A stretch of DNA of 64,000 nucleotides. It comes from an uncultured Pseudomonadales bacterium (GTDB taxonomy: Bacteria; Pseudomonadota; Gammaproteobacteria; Pseudomonadales; Azotimanducaceae). A program made the translations under genes and the position numbers. The DNA is taken from the NCBI GenBank assembly GCA_938036875.1, contig CALHVX010000029.1, positions 1 through 64,000 on the forward strand. The letters run 5' to 3'. Numbering within the stretch: the first letter of the stretch is position 1; every line of letters begins with the position of its first letter. Positions 51,150 through 62,324 of the stretch are shown in pieces. The notes beneath the pieces are model-generated. The model was not told the DNA's origin. It was given only the letters and a program-made list of their open reading frames with translations, and ran no database searches.

Positions 51150-53234
51150 CTAAGGTTGCAAGTCGCGCCGATAAGGCGGCAAGGAATCCAACAACGCCCG
51201 CCCATAGCGCTTGGTTACAATGCGTCGATCAAGCAAAGTGATCCGCCCAAAATCCCCTTCATGGCGAATCAGCCGACCACAGGCTTGAACCAATTTTACC
51301 GCCGCATCGGGTACTGAGATCTCCATAAAGGGATTACGCCCTTGGGCTTCTGCCCATTCAGCAAGCGCCTGGTCTAATGGGTCATCTGGTACCGAAAATG
51401 GCAGCTTCACAATCACCACATGACGACAATAGTCATCGGGTAAATCCACACCCTCGGCAAAACTCGCCAACCCCACTAGATAGCTGGTGCCACCGCTGTC
51501 GATGATCTCGCGATGCGCATCCAACAACGCCTGTTTGGACTGCTCGCCTTGAATTTGCATCTGTGCCACCAACGACTGGGGCAACAAGTTAGTCACCTCA
51601 CGCATCTGGCGCCAGCTGGTAAACAACACCAACCCACTACGCTCTTGCTCCAACAGCCCCGGCAACATCCCAGCAACCTCATCTGTATGTGCCTGTGCGT
51701 CACGAGGGTCTGAGTCCATGGACGGGACGGTGAGCGTAGCAATGTTTGGGAAATCGAATGGACTAGGAATACGCACGCCGGCACTTTGGCCCGCCACTTC
51801 GTCTAAGCCAGAGCGCTCATAGAAACGGCTAAAGTTACCCAATGCGGTTAAGGTTGCCGAGGTGCAAACCGCAGCATAACCCACATCCCAAAGTGTACTT
51901 TGCAAAATTGTCCCTGGGTCGATGGGGGCACTGACCAGCTCAACGTCGGTATCAAAACGTTCTGAATCGTGGCGATTCGCCCAGCGCGCAAAACGCGCGG
52001 TGGAATCGTTGGCCTGGGCATAATCGGTCAGCAAGTCTTGGGTAGCCGCCGCCCGACCTTGCAGTTGCCCCACCGCGGGCAGCCAATCTTCTGCCTCAAA
52101 AGCGTTGTCCCAATTCAGCTCGCCCTCCACCGCTTTTTGCAACAGTTCTCGCATGCTTTCTAGCGCCATACTGATTTGCGCAATATGGGGCAGTGCCGCT
52201 TGAGAAGCTTCGGCTAGATCTTCTGGCACTTTGCCTAAAGGAAAGCGATGGGTGGCTAAAGTGTCGTCTCTAGGCACGTAGTCAATGAGGGTTGCTGCAT
52301 CGGATAAGGTTTGCAGACGCTCTGCTAAGGCCGTTGCATCCACGGATATGGTGGTAGCCAAAGCGACCAGCGATGCGGGGCGTGCAAACCGTTGCACCAA
52401 CGAACCCACAACGGAAGTAGCCGTATCCGTCCAAGCGCCCGTCGCTTTTAAACGCATGTTGCTCGAGAAATGCTGTTGGGTTTTCTCCGGCAGGTGGTGA
52501 GCTTCGTCAAAGATGTAGATACACTCTTCCGGCTCTGGCAGCACAGCACCACCACCCAAGCTCAAATCCGCCAGCACTAAATCGTGATTTGCAATAATCA
52601 CATCGGTGCCTTCTAGACGCGCACGCGCGCGGAAGAACGGGCACTGCCGGAAGAAACCACAGCGTTTGTTGGTACAACCGCGATGGTCCGTGGTTACACC
52701 CCGCCATGCATCGGGGTCCACGGCGTCTTCTAAGGTATCCAGCTCGCCGTTCCAGCTGCCGTCGCCAAACCGAGTTAGCATGGTTTGATACAAGCTGCCG
52801 TGATCCCCATCGTCCCAATCAAACAACGGGACCTCTTGCTTGTCTGCATAGCGCAAGCGCTCATCCAAACGCTTTAAACACACATAGCGACCGCGCCCTT
52901 TGGCCAGCTCAAAGTTGAATTGAAGCTCGCTATGGGACTTTAGGTCCGGCAGGTCTCGAAAGGTGACTTGCTCTTGCAAGGCAACGGTGGCGGTGCTCAG
53001 GACAATGGTTTTGCCCAGGGCTTTGGCGATAGGAATGCTGGCAATGCAATAGGCGGCGGTTTTGCCCGTACCCGTGCCCGCTTCAACCACAGCCACACGA
53101 GGGGCATCACCCGCTAGGGTACGGGCAATGTGCGCAATCATCTCACGCTGACCACGACGGGGCTTAAACTGGCGCGACGCTAACCAAGCACGATAGCCAT
53201 CTTGGATTTCGTCTTTTATTTCAACGCTTAGCAC
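51150..53234 (-). CDS. dinG: DinG-family iron-sulfur DNA helicase
   Basis: Superfamily 2 helicase, 5'-3', of the XPD/DinG group, acting on forks, R-loops and G-quadruplex structures. The 694 residues show Walker A EAGTGTGKTAAYCIA near 53, the [4Fe-4S] Cys set around 115-205 (YVCLKRLDERL, CTNKRCGFFRQCPFF), the DEAH box IFDEAHHLPEK near 245, and motif VI VQACGRLIRHEGDFG near 655. It converges with the M16 gene and is separated from the transglycosylase gene by 147 bases. Confidence 0.92.
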   Translation of the reverse strand: MLSVEIKDEIQDGYRAWLASRQFKPRRGQREMIAHIARTLAGDAPRVAVVEAGTGTGKTAAYCIASIPIAKALGKTIVLSTATVALQEQVTFRDLPDLKSHSELQFNFELAKGRGRYVCLKRLDERLRYADKQEVPLFDWDDGDHGSLYQTMLTRFGDGSWNGELDTLEDAVDPDAWRGVTTDHRGCTNKRCGFFRQCPFFRARARLEGTDVIIANHDLVLADLSLGGGAVLPEPEECIYIFDEAHHLPEKTQQHFSSNMRLKATGAWTDTATSVVGSLVQRFARPASLVALATTISVDATALAERLQTLSDAATLIDYVPRDDTLATHRFPLGKVPEDLAEASQAALPHIAQISMALESMRELLQKAVEGELNWDNAFEAEDWLPAVGQLQGRAAATQDLLTDYAQANDSTARFARWANRHDSERFDTDVELVSAPIDPGTILQSTLWDVGYAAVCTSATLTALGNFSRFYERSGLDEVAGQSAGVRIPSPFDFPNIATLTVPSMDSDPRDAQAHTDEVAGMLPGLLEQERSGLVLFTSWRQMREVTNLLPQSLVAQMQIQGEQSKQALLDAHREIIDSGGTSYLVGLASFAEGVDLPDDYCRHVVIVKLPFSVPDDPLDQALAEWAEAQGRNPFMEISVPDAAVKLVQACGRLIRHEGDFGRITLLDRRIVTKRYGRALLDSLPPYRRDLQP

Positions 53235-53381
53235 CCTACGCGCACCTTAGTCTCTCCAGATCCTGCAGGGATTGCAGGGGGTAGCAGCATAACGGCGCGC
53301 TTGGCTCGGAACCAGCGTTGACCCGGATTTTGACCTAAGCTTTTGGCCATAGGCGATGGCAGTAGAACGAACGCTAGGCTG

Positions 53382-54022
53382 TTAGCGCCAGAATCGGGAC
53401 GGCGGTTTGGGGCACTTGGCTTGCTGCGCACTGTATCTGGCAGCCCGAGCCGCTACTTTGGCTGCGTAGCCGGGCGAGTGTGCACTGCGTTTGTGAGCCC
53501 CGCGTTTATAGCCACCGCGGCCATGGTAATAAGCTAGATACAGATTTTGGGCATCGTTTGCAGCCAGCCCTAACTCGCGGCGGCTTAAGTGGTTGTACCA
53601 ACCGATGAAATCCACTGCATCCGCAAAATCGTTGCGATTGCGAAACCAACCACCCCGCAACCTAAGGTAGTCTTCCCAGGTCTCGTTGGTTGCCTGAGCA
53701 TAGCCATAAGCGGTGGAGGGACGCCGCCAAGGCACAATCCACAACACCTTGCCTCGGGGTGGCTTGGCATTAGCTCGGTATGAGGACTCGCGATGGACAA
53801 ACGCCATGATGACCGGAACTGGAGTGCCCCACTTTTTTTGCGACGCCCAAGCGGCCCGATACCAAGCGGGGTTTTCAGCAAATATTCGGCACAGCTCATC
53901 TGGTGCTTTCGGCGGCGGCGTACTGCAACTGATCAGTAACAGGCTACTCAGCAACAAGCCAACCACAACGTCAGACCGGCTTGCGCGCCTTGCATCAGGT
54001 CGGCTTGATGCAAGCGGAAACA

Positions 54023-54023
<1 letters not shown>
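53382..54023 (-). CDS. Lytic-transglycosylase-like lipoprotein
   Basis: A 213-residue protein with an SLT-type fold: catalytic Glu in VPVIMAFVHRESSYRANAKP near residue 78, then TAYGYAQATNETWEDYLRLRG and NLYLAYYHGRGGYKRG. The N terminus has a lipobox (LLLISCS near residue 34), so it is likely membrane-tethered and cleaves peptidoglycan. The GTG start shares one base with the ligA TAG (TAGTG), so translation is coupled. A hypothetical gene at this place beside ligA is also known in Pseudomonas. Confidence 0.83.
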
Positions 54024-56077
<2,054 letters not shown>

Positions 56078-57439
56078 TTAGGCTCGACGTGATAGCCGCT
56101 TACGCGCATGGTCGCTGATACGCTGGCGTAGGTGCGCAACCGTTTGCCCCGTTAGCACGCTCATGCCTTCGTCTTTAACCTCACCACCCAACTCAGCGGC
56201 CAAGGTGCGAACTACATGCACCATGTCATCTAAGGTTGCTAAGGGATCTTCAGGCCCCGGCAGCTGCAAAAAGAAGCTCAAGCCGCGACTGCTGAAGTTT
56301 TCTAGGTCAGCCAAGTCAAAGACACCGGGCTCCACCGCATTAGCAACACTGTAGTTACGCGCCTTGGTCATGGGGTCCACCCGATGAAAAATATTCATCG
56401 CGCCAAACTTCAAACCCTGGGCTCGTAACATATCAACCAACGCTGGCCCCGTATACTCAGTTCCGGGAGGCGCCAAAAGGTGCAATACAATAAGCTCATC
56501 AACGGGCGCCGCATCTCGTGCCGCTTGCGCCGCCTCGCGCTCGGCAAGCTCTGCTGCCTCTTTGGCTGCGGCCTCTTGGGCAGCAACTTTAGCTGCCGCC
56601 GCAGCCGCCGTTTGCAACGCCTCTTCTCGAGCGGCTTCTTTAGCCGCCACCTTAGCGGCCTCTCGCGCCGCTTGAAATGCCTGCGCTTTGGCTTTGGCTT
56701 TCTCTGCTACTTTGCCGCGAACGGTATCTCGGGCAACAGACTCACGGGCGCTCAAACGACGCTGGGGTCCTTCGAACACCGAAGTTGCTTGGCGCTGAGC
56801 CCGCAGTTGCTGCTTCGCCTTCGCGGCATCTGCTGCACTATTCGGTGTTGCCAGCACTTCGGGCAACGGATCGTTAGCCGAAGGTTGGAGCGGTTCACCG
56901 ACAATGGGGGAATTAGGCAAGATCACTTCCGCAACTCGGGCTGCCGCGGGCTCTACGCTAGGTGTTGTCGTCGGTGTTACAGGTGCCGGGGGTTCTGTTG
57001 GTGCGGGTTCAACCGCGCCTTCAGTGCGGGCACTAAACAGGTCTGGCTCTTTGGGCTGTGGATCCCGGGCACGCTCATAACGTTGGCGAGCAGGCACATC
57101 CGTTCCAAGCAGCTCACGGTCTGCGGCAGCGCGAGGAGACTGACCCGGCTCAAGCAATACAGGTACACCCGCATACTCATCATCGGGTGCAGACACATCC
57201 GCTAGCGCTGAAGCAAGCAAATCACCTTGCTGGGGAGGCACTCGACGCCCGCCACCGTTAGGCAGCTCACCACGAAACCGGTTTAAATCGTCGTTGCTGT
57301 CACTACCAGCCAACAAGTCGGGCACGATATCTAGGCGTAACGGCTCAGCGCGATTACGCCAAGCTATCCAGAAACCATGAGCAACCACAGCAGCAATAAG
57401 CATGCCGCCAGCAATCAATATAAAATCTTTAATATCCAC
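56078..57439 (-). CDS. zipA: Cell division protein ZipA
   Basis: Inner-membrane protein tying FtsZ to the membrane. I choose GTG 57439, eight codons into the track ORF, because AGGAGG lies eight bases upstream of it inside the longer reading frame; the protein then begins VDIKDFILIAGGMLIAAVVAHGF, the usual N-terminal anchor. The C-terminal FtsZ-binding domain runs from about 315 (LIVLHLLAPPGTEYTGPALVDMLRAQGLKFGAMNIFHR) to the end. The linker is unusual: after a Pro/Thr-rich part it becomes about 75 residues of Ala/Glu/Lys (KAKAQAFQAAREAAKVAAKE), predicted to be a long single helix. Length 453 residues. Confidence 0.93.
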   Translation of the reverse strand: MDIKDFILIAGGMLIAAVVAHGFWIAWRNRAEPLRLDIVPDLLAGSDSNDDLNRFRGELPNGGGRRVPPQQGDLLASALADVSAPDDEYAGVPVLLEPGQSPRAAADRELLGTDVPARQRYERARDPQPKEPDLFSARTEGAVEPAPTEPPAPVTPTTTPSVEPAAARVAEVILPNSPIVGEPLQPSANDPLPEVLATPNSAADAAKAKQQLRAQRQATSVFEGPQRRLSARESVARDTVRGKVAEKAKAKAQAFQAAREAAKVAAKEAAREEALQTAAAAAAKVAAQEAAAKEAAELAEREAAQAARDAAPVDELIVLHLLAPPGTEYTGPALVDMLRAQGLKFGAMNIFHRVDPMTKARNYSVANAVEPGVFDLADLENFSSRGLSFFLQLPGPEDPLATLDDMVHVVRTLAAELGGEVKDEGMSVLTGQTVAHLRQRISDHARKRLSRRA

Positions 57440-57480
57440 GAAGTTTCCTCCTGGGTGGAACATCAGTGGAGCAACGCTTG

Positions 57481-57519
57481 CACAACAAACATTAACCTTG
57501 AGGGTTAACCTTTGTTGTG
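57481..57519. repeat. Long inverted repeat between smc and zipA
   Basis: Arms CACAACAAACATTAACC and GGTTAACCTTTGTTGTG pair at 15 of 17 positions around the 5-base loop TTGAG. It lies 42 bases upstream of the zipA start and 74 bases after the smc stop. There is no T tract on either strand, so an operator or an RNA stem in the zipA leader is as likely as a terminator. Confidence 0.75.
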
Positions 57520-57592
57520 GACCCCGTTGATCCGGTTCTCACACTAAAGCTCTGCAAGCATCCACGCCTATCGTTCAATAGAAAGTGTGACC

Positions 57593-60500
57593 TTACATGG
57601 CAGCCATGGCTGCAGCTTCCTCCACGTCTACGGACACCAGTCGCGATACCCCAGGCTCTTGCATGGTGACACCCATTAAATGGTCTGCCATTTCCATCGT
57701 GAGCTTGTTGTGGGTAATCACAACAAATTGCACATCCGCGGACATTTCCCGAATTAAATCTGCAAAACGCATGACGTTGCTGTCATCTAACGGCGCGTCA
57801 ACCTCATCCAGCATACAAACTGGACTGGGGTTTAGGTGGAATATGGCAAAAACCAAAGCCACCGCCGTCATTGCCTTCTCACCGCCCGAAAGCAGATGAA
57901 TGCTGGCATTACGTTTCCCCGGTGGTTGCGCCATAAGCGTTACCCCGGTATCTAGCAGATCCTCCCCTGTGAGTTCCAAGTAGGCGTGTCCACCGCCGAA
58001 CACTTTAGGGAAAAGTTCTCCCAAACGGGTGTTCACCGTTTCAAACGTGTCTTTAAAGCGGGACCGTGTTTCGCGATCAATCTTACGTATCGCGGTTAAC
58101 AAGGTATCCAACGCCTCCTCCAGATCTTCGTTTTGCTGATCTAGATAGACCTTACGTTCTGACTGCGTGGTGTACTCTTCAATAGCAGCCAAATTGATCG
58201 GACCTAAGCGCGTGATGCGTCGGTCCATCTTTGCCAACTGCTCTTCCCAGTCAAGGGCAGTTGCCTCTTGTGGCAGCTCTGCACGCACGACATCGGCATC
58301 TAAGCCCGTGCTTGCGATCTGCTCTTTAATATTTTCTTCGTTCACCACCAAACTTTGGCGTTCTAAACGGGCGCCTTCTAGCGCGGTGCGAACGTCGTTG
58401 ACGCGTCGCTCTGCACCGCTACGCTCACCATCTAGTTTACGGATGCTTGCTTCTGCCTCTTCCATCGAGGTCCGCACCGAGGTGAGCTGCTGCTCGACCT
58501 CTAACCGTGAACTTAGCTTTTGCTCAAGATCATTCTGCAATTCAGGCAGCGGCATTTGACTAGCCGCAATACCCTTCTCAATATTTTCTAGTTGCTCAGC
58601 CAAGCTTTCTTGCTGGTCCTGCAAACGCTTACGAGCCGTTTGGCTGGCACTGAGTCGCGAGGTTAAATTTTGCTGCTCAACGTTCAGCTGATGGTATTCA
58701 TCACGACTGGTCCGCGCTTGCTCGCGCAACCCACTCACCGACTGCTCCGCTTGCTCACGCTGGCTGGACAGCACTTCGCGCTGAGCGCTCAACAACTCAC
58801 GCTGCTGCTCCGCGGCGCCAAGGGCTTCGCGTGCCTGTTCAAGCTCTAGGGTTTCGGTTTCGATCTGGCCATCAAGGTCGGCTTTTTCAAGCGCCACGCG
58901 CGCAGCCCGAGCTTCGGCTTCTTCTTGCTGCACTCGGCGCACCCCGTGGGCCGCCTTTAACTCACCTAACTCAGCGGTGACCCGAGTAACCAGCGACTGC
59001 AATGTCTCGCGACGTTGCTCTTCACCCTCAACCGCATCACGGGCTTCGATCACGTGACGCTCAAGTTCAGCCAACTGGCTTTCTGATTCGTCTAGCTCAA
59101 CGGCCAACACATCGATCTGTTTGCCACGCTCAATAATGCCGGTCGCATCTTGCTCGCCAGCGATGCGGCGAATCCAGGTAGCACCGATCCACAAACCGCT
59201 ACGCGTGACAATACTTTGGCCCGCTTGCAACTCGCTGCGCACGCCAAGTGCTACGGCTGCGGATTCCGCTGCAAACACATCGTGCAATAACTGGGTGATA
59301 CGAATGCCCGATTCACGTACCAAGCTGGCTAAGGTTGGTAGCGATCCCGGGGTGGCAACGTTCGCCACAAAACCACTGGTTTCATCGGCGCCGTTTTCGA
59401 CCAAGGTAACGCTGCCACTGGATAGGCTCTGCAACGCATCGCTATAGTGCGCCGCATCGTTAACACGCAGGCCTTGCAGGTAGGGGCCTAAAACCACCTC
59501 TACCGCTTGCTCCCAGCCTGGCACTACCGCCAAACCTTCTCCCACACGCCCAGCGGAATCTAGATGTTGATCTTCCATCCAGGCTTGAGCCGCTGAATCA
59601 TCGCCGCGACCTAGAGCGGCCTGTTGTACGGCCTGCAAACTTGCCAATTCGTGGCGCAAGTTCTGGACAACGTTGCGTGCCTCTTCACGAGCCTGTTCGC
59701 GTCGCAACACTTCTTCTCGCGCTGCAGCCAGCGCCTTCATGCTGGTGTCGATATCGCTCTCAGCGGTACGCGACTCGTGCTCTTTTTGCTGCATCTCCGA
59801 CGCTAACGAGTCCATCTGCCCAAGCGGCAAGATGGGCATGGTGTCCGCGTCGCTTTCAAGCTGGGCATAGCGCCCACGCAGGCGCTGCAACAATTGGCCA
59901 AGGTGCTCTATCCGAGAGGCTTGGACCTGAGCATTGCGATCGGTTTCGCCCGCTTCAGTGTTGAAGCTTTCCCAGCGTGCTTGCAGACTTTGATGCTCTT
60001 GCTCTAAATCTCGCAACCGCTGGGTATTTTCGGCATCCGCCGCCGCGGCTTCTTCCAGCGCCGGCGCTATGGCTTCCTGCGCAGCCGTGAGCTCAACAAT
60101 TTGCTCATCGTCTAGTTTGATCTGACGTGCTGACTCCGCATTTCGCGCTTGTGCCGTTTGCAGGTCAATCTCGAGCTGGCGAACCCGCTCGGTGTTAAAT
60201 TGGATCGCTTCTTCTGCCCGAGCAATGTCTGCACCCAACGCGTAGTACTGGCCTTGCACCTTGTTGAACTCGTCCGAGCGCTCGGTGTAACTCTGCCGCG
60301 CTGCTTCGATTTGGGTATCAATGGTGCGCTGCTCAGCCTGGGCGCGTTCTAACCCCACCTCTTGCTCAGCCACCAAGGTTTGCATCTCGCCCAGCTTTTC
60401 GCTCAGCTCTTTGTGGCGGATGCTGTAGAGCTGGGCGGTGAGCGTTGTCTCTTCCGCTTTGAGCGTTTGGTACTTCTCCGCGGCGTTGGCTTGCCGCTGC

Positions 60501-61123
60501 AGACGTTCGAGCTGTTTGCCAAGCTCTTCACGTATATCGTTGATACGCTCCAAATTTTCGCGCGTATGCTTAATTCGATTTTCGGTTTCGCGACGGCGCT
60601 CTTTGTACTTGGAGATGCCGGCGGCTTCTTCGAGATGACCACGTAGCTCTTCCGGCTTGGCTTCAACCAATTGGCTGATCATGCCCTGCTCGATAATGGA
60701 GTAGCTGCGAGGACCAAAGCCGGTCCCTAAAAAGACGTCCAAGATATCTCGACGACGACACTTGCTGCCGTTTAAGAAATAGGTGGATACCGCCTCGCGG
60801 TTTACTTGTCGGCGAATGGCCAACTCAGCGTAAGCGGCGTACTCACCACCAACCCGACCATCGCTGTTATCAAACAGCAGCTCAATGCTGGCCTGACTGG
60901 TTGGCTTGCGGGAATTTGAACCGTTGAAAATGACATCCGTGATGCTCTCACCACGCAAGTTCTTGGCAGAGCTTTCCCCCATCACCCAACGCACAGCGTC
61001 GATGATGTTGGACTTGCCGCAACCGTTTGGTCCCACAACCGCACAGCGATTGCCCGGGAAGATAACGGTCGTTGGGTCAACGAACGACTTAAAACCGGCG
61101 AGCTTGATTTGCTTTAGACGCAC
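57593..61123 (-). CDS. smc: Chromosome segregation ATPase SMC
   Basis: Condensin ATPase that extrudes DNA loops. The 1176 residues follow the SMC plan: N-terminal ATPase half with Walker [19 protein letters not shown] near 32, a coiled coil from about 165, a hinge around 500-660 (glycine-rich, with [16 protein letters not shown]), the returning coiled coil, and a C-terminal half with the signature [17 protein letters not shown] near 1085 and Walker [13 protein letters not shown] near 1108. Start GTG, overlapping the stop of a 30-codon upstream ORF. No scpAB nearby; use of smc rather than mukB fits Pseudomonadales. Confidence 0.96.
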   Translation of the reverse strand: MRLKQIKLAGFKSFVDPTTVIFPGNRCAVVGPNGCGKSNIIDAVRWVMGESSAKNLRGESITDVIFNGSNSRKPTSQASIELLFDNSDGRVGGEYAAYAELAIRRQVNREAVSTYFLNGSKCRRRDILDVFLGTGFGPRSYSIIEQGMISQLVEAKPEELRGHLEEAAGISKYKERRRETENRIKHTRENLERINDIREELGKQLERLQRQANAAEKYQTLKAEETTLTAQLYSIRHKELSEKLGEMQTLVAEQEVGLERAQAEQRTIDTQIEAARQSYTERSDEFNKVQGQYYALGADIARAEEAIQFNTERVRQLEIDLQTAQARNAESARQIKLDDEQIVELTAAQEAIAPALEEAAAADAENTQRLRDLEQEHQSLQARWESFNTEAGETDRNAQVQASRIEHLGQLLQRLRGRYAQLESDADTMPILPLGQMDSLASEMQQKEHESRTAESDIDTSMKALAAAREEVLRREQAREEARNVVQNLRHELASLQAVQQAALGRGDDSAAQAWMEDQHLDSAGRVGEGLAVVPGWEQAVEVVLGPYLQGLRVNDAAHYSDALQSLSSGSVTLVENGADETSGFVANVATPGSLPTLASLVRESGIRITQLLHDVFAAESAAVALGVRSELQAGQSIVTRSGLWIGATWIRRIAGEQDATGIIERGKQIDVLAVELDESESQLAELERHVIEARDAVEGEEQRRETLQSLVTRVTAELGELKAAHGVRRVQQEEAEARAARVALEKADLDGQIETETLELEQAREALGAAEQQRELLSAQREVLSSQREQAEQSVSGLREQARTSRDEYHQLNVEQQNLTSRLSASQTARKRLQDQQESLAEQLENIEKGIAASQMPLPELQNDLEQKLSSRLEVEQQLTSVRTSMEEAEASIRKLDGERSGAERRVNDVRTALEGARLERQSLVVNEENIKEQIASTGLDADVVRAELPQEATALDWEEQLAKMDRRITRLGPINLAAIEEYTTQSERKVYLDQQNEDLEEALDTLLTAIRKIDRETRSRFKDTFETVNTRLGELFPKVFGGGHAYLELTGEDLLDTGVTLMAQPPGKRNASIHLLSGGEKAMTAVALVFAIFHLNPSPVCMLDEVDAPLDDSNVMRFADLIREMSADVQFVVITHNKLTMEMADHLMGVTMQEPGVSRLVSVDVEEAAAMAAM

Positions 61124-61215
61124 TAGCGGATGCGCCCACTGGAGATCAGGGTAGCAACAGGCATAGCAATAGGAGCGCTAACAAAAATGCCAGCGAGCGG
61201 TGCTTGGAAAAACAT
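61123..61215 (-). CDS. Candidate 30-codon ORF overlapping the smc start
   Basis: ATG at 61215 opens a 30-codon frame, moderately hydrophobic ([20 protein letters not shown]...), ending in TAG that shares one base with the smc GTG (TAGTG). There is no good ribosome site before the ATG, and smc itself has only a weak one (GTGGGCG), so coupling is possible but unproven. Confidence 0.25.
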   Translation of the reverse strand: MFFQAPLAGIFVSAPIAMPVATLISSGRIR

Positions 61216-61240
61216 AGTGTCGTTATGAAATCGCATCAAA

Positions 61241-61356
61241 CTGTTGAGGCGAAACTACCGTCGCAGGAAAACCACAGTCTAATGCAAATATTGCAGTCAC
61301 GTCACATAGAAAACGTGATTTTTTTGCCTATCTTCTGCCAATCTTCGCCTCAACAG
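61241..61356. repeat. 13-base inverted repeat enclosing 90 bases upstream of smc
   Basis: CTGTTGAGGCGAA (61241-61253) is repeated in inverted form as TTCGCCTCAACAG (61344-61356), perfect over 13 bases. Between them are a smaller hairpin TGCAA-ATA-TTGCA (61283-61295) and a terminator-like stem. The stretch 61124-61502 has no ordinary gene and should contain the smc promoter on the minus strand. No target-site duplication flanks the repeats. Confidence 0.7.
61297..61325 (+). terminator. Terminator-like hairpin between smc and gntR
   Basis: Stem TCACGT/ACGTGA with a 10-base loop followed by seven T on the plus strand. No plus-strand gene precedes it, so it would end either an unannotated small RNA or nothing. 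The stem is only six pairs. Confidence 0.35.
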
Positions 61357-61502
61357 GCTTTGGCCGGGGCTACCGCGCGCTAACTCCGATATACGCAGGC
61401 TAACCTACGCCAAATCTAACCCTTGTGGGTTGCGTCTCAGCGAGCAAGATCTGTGTTGACTTGCTTGTTACCCGCCGGGATCTAACGCCGACAGCCCCTT
61501 CT

Positions 61503-62156
61503 CTAGGCCGCTTTAGGACAAACGGCCGCCAACTGGAGTTCACGTGCGGTGTAGGCCGCCGCCAACTCTTCAACGCGACTCCCATCCCTAGCAACCATGG
61601 CATCAAACAATGCCCGGTGATAACGCAACAGATCCCGCCCATCATAGTCTGGATGCTGCGCGGCGAGATAACCCAAGCGCAACCGGACAGGGACCAACGA
61701 GCGCATCACCACACCCAAAAAGTAGTCGGGCACATTGGCTAGACAAGCATCAAGAAAATCGCCCAAGGCCGAAAGCTGTGCGTCCAGCGCAGGCCCAGCC
61801 AGCGCTGACTCCATCTTCATCAAAGCCCCTTCCAAAGGGACAAAGTCTGCATTGGAACGCGCCGCTAAAGACTTAAACAACCTTAGTTGAAGTGGACCAT
61901 AAACTTCTGAAAACTCGATAATTTTCTCTTTATCAAACTGGCTAACCACCGCACCGCGGCGAGGCAAAATATCGACTAGGTGCCGGCCTTCCAAGACCAA
62001 CAGAGCCTCGCGCACCGAGCCTCTAGAGACGCTCAAAGACTTGGCCAAACTCATTTCTTGTATACGACTTCCGGCGGGTCTCACGGCGGTGATGATCTCG
62101 CCAGCCAAGTGATCGGCCACTTGCTCAGTAATACTTTGGGCAGGTTTAAATTGCAT
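61503..62156 (-). CDS. GntR/FadR-family transcription regulator
   Basis: DNA-binding repressor type with an N-terminal winged helix (SITEQVADHLAGEII...MSLAKSLSVSRGSVREALLVLEGRHLVDILPRRGAVV, residues 8-75) and a C-terminal helical FCD-type ligand-binding domain. I choose the ATG at 62156, with GGAG upstream, over the track start four codons earlier. A GntR gene sits at the same place next to smc in Pseudomonas. A 15-base palindrome 16 bases upstream of the start may be its own operator. The ligand is unknown. Confidence 0.85.
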   Translation of the reverse strand: MQFKPAQSITEQVADHLAGEIITAVRPAGSRIQEMSLAKSLSVSRGSVREALLVLEGRHLVDILPRRGAVVSQFDKEKIIEFSEVYGPLQLRLFKSLAARSNADFVPLEGALMKMESALAGPALDAQLSALGDFLDACLANVPDYFLGVVMRSLVPVRLRLGYLAAQHPDYDGRDLLRYHRALFDAMVARDGSRVEELAAAYTARELQLAAVCPKAA

Positions 62157-62172
62157 AACAAGCTCCATATAA

Positions 62173-62187
62173 AACGCCCTGGGCGTT
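62173..62187. promoter_or_regulatory. Palindromic operator candidate upstream of gntR
   Basis: AACGCCC, one central T, GGGCGTT: a perfect 15-base odd palindrome directly upstream of the GntR gene start. Placement suits autoregulation. It does not follow the TGGTnnnACCA pattern of FadR sites. Confidence 0.5.
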
Positions 62188-62324
62188 CAGGACAAAACAG
62201 TCACTGTAGGAAAGTTGGACCAGCGCTAGCCTCCAAGGTTCCTGATTTGCGAAGAATTACTTACGCGGTTGCCCTGCTTGCCCGCAGCCTTTGCCCTATA
62301 GCAGCAGAGCTTAGTGAGGGGAAA

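Noticed and set aside
56480-57205. A 241-codon ORF antisense to zipA on the plus strand.
   Set aside because: Arg/Leu/Cys/Gly-rich low-complexity product created by the Ala/Glu/Lys codons of the zipA linker read backwards; no ribosome site.
61241-61356. Reading the 13-base inverted repeats as a miniature transposable element.
   Set aside because: No target-site duplication flanks them and no second copy is visible in the window; kept only as a finding of unknown meaning.
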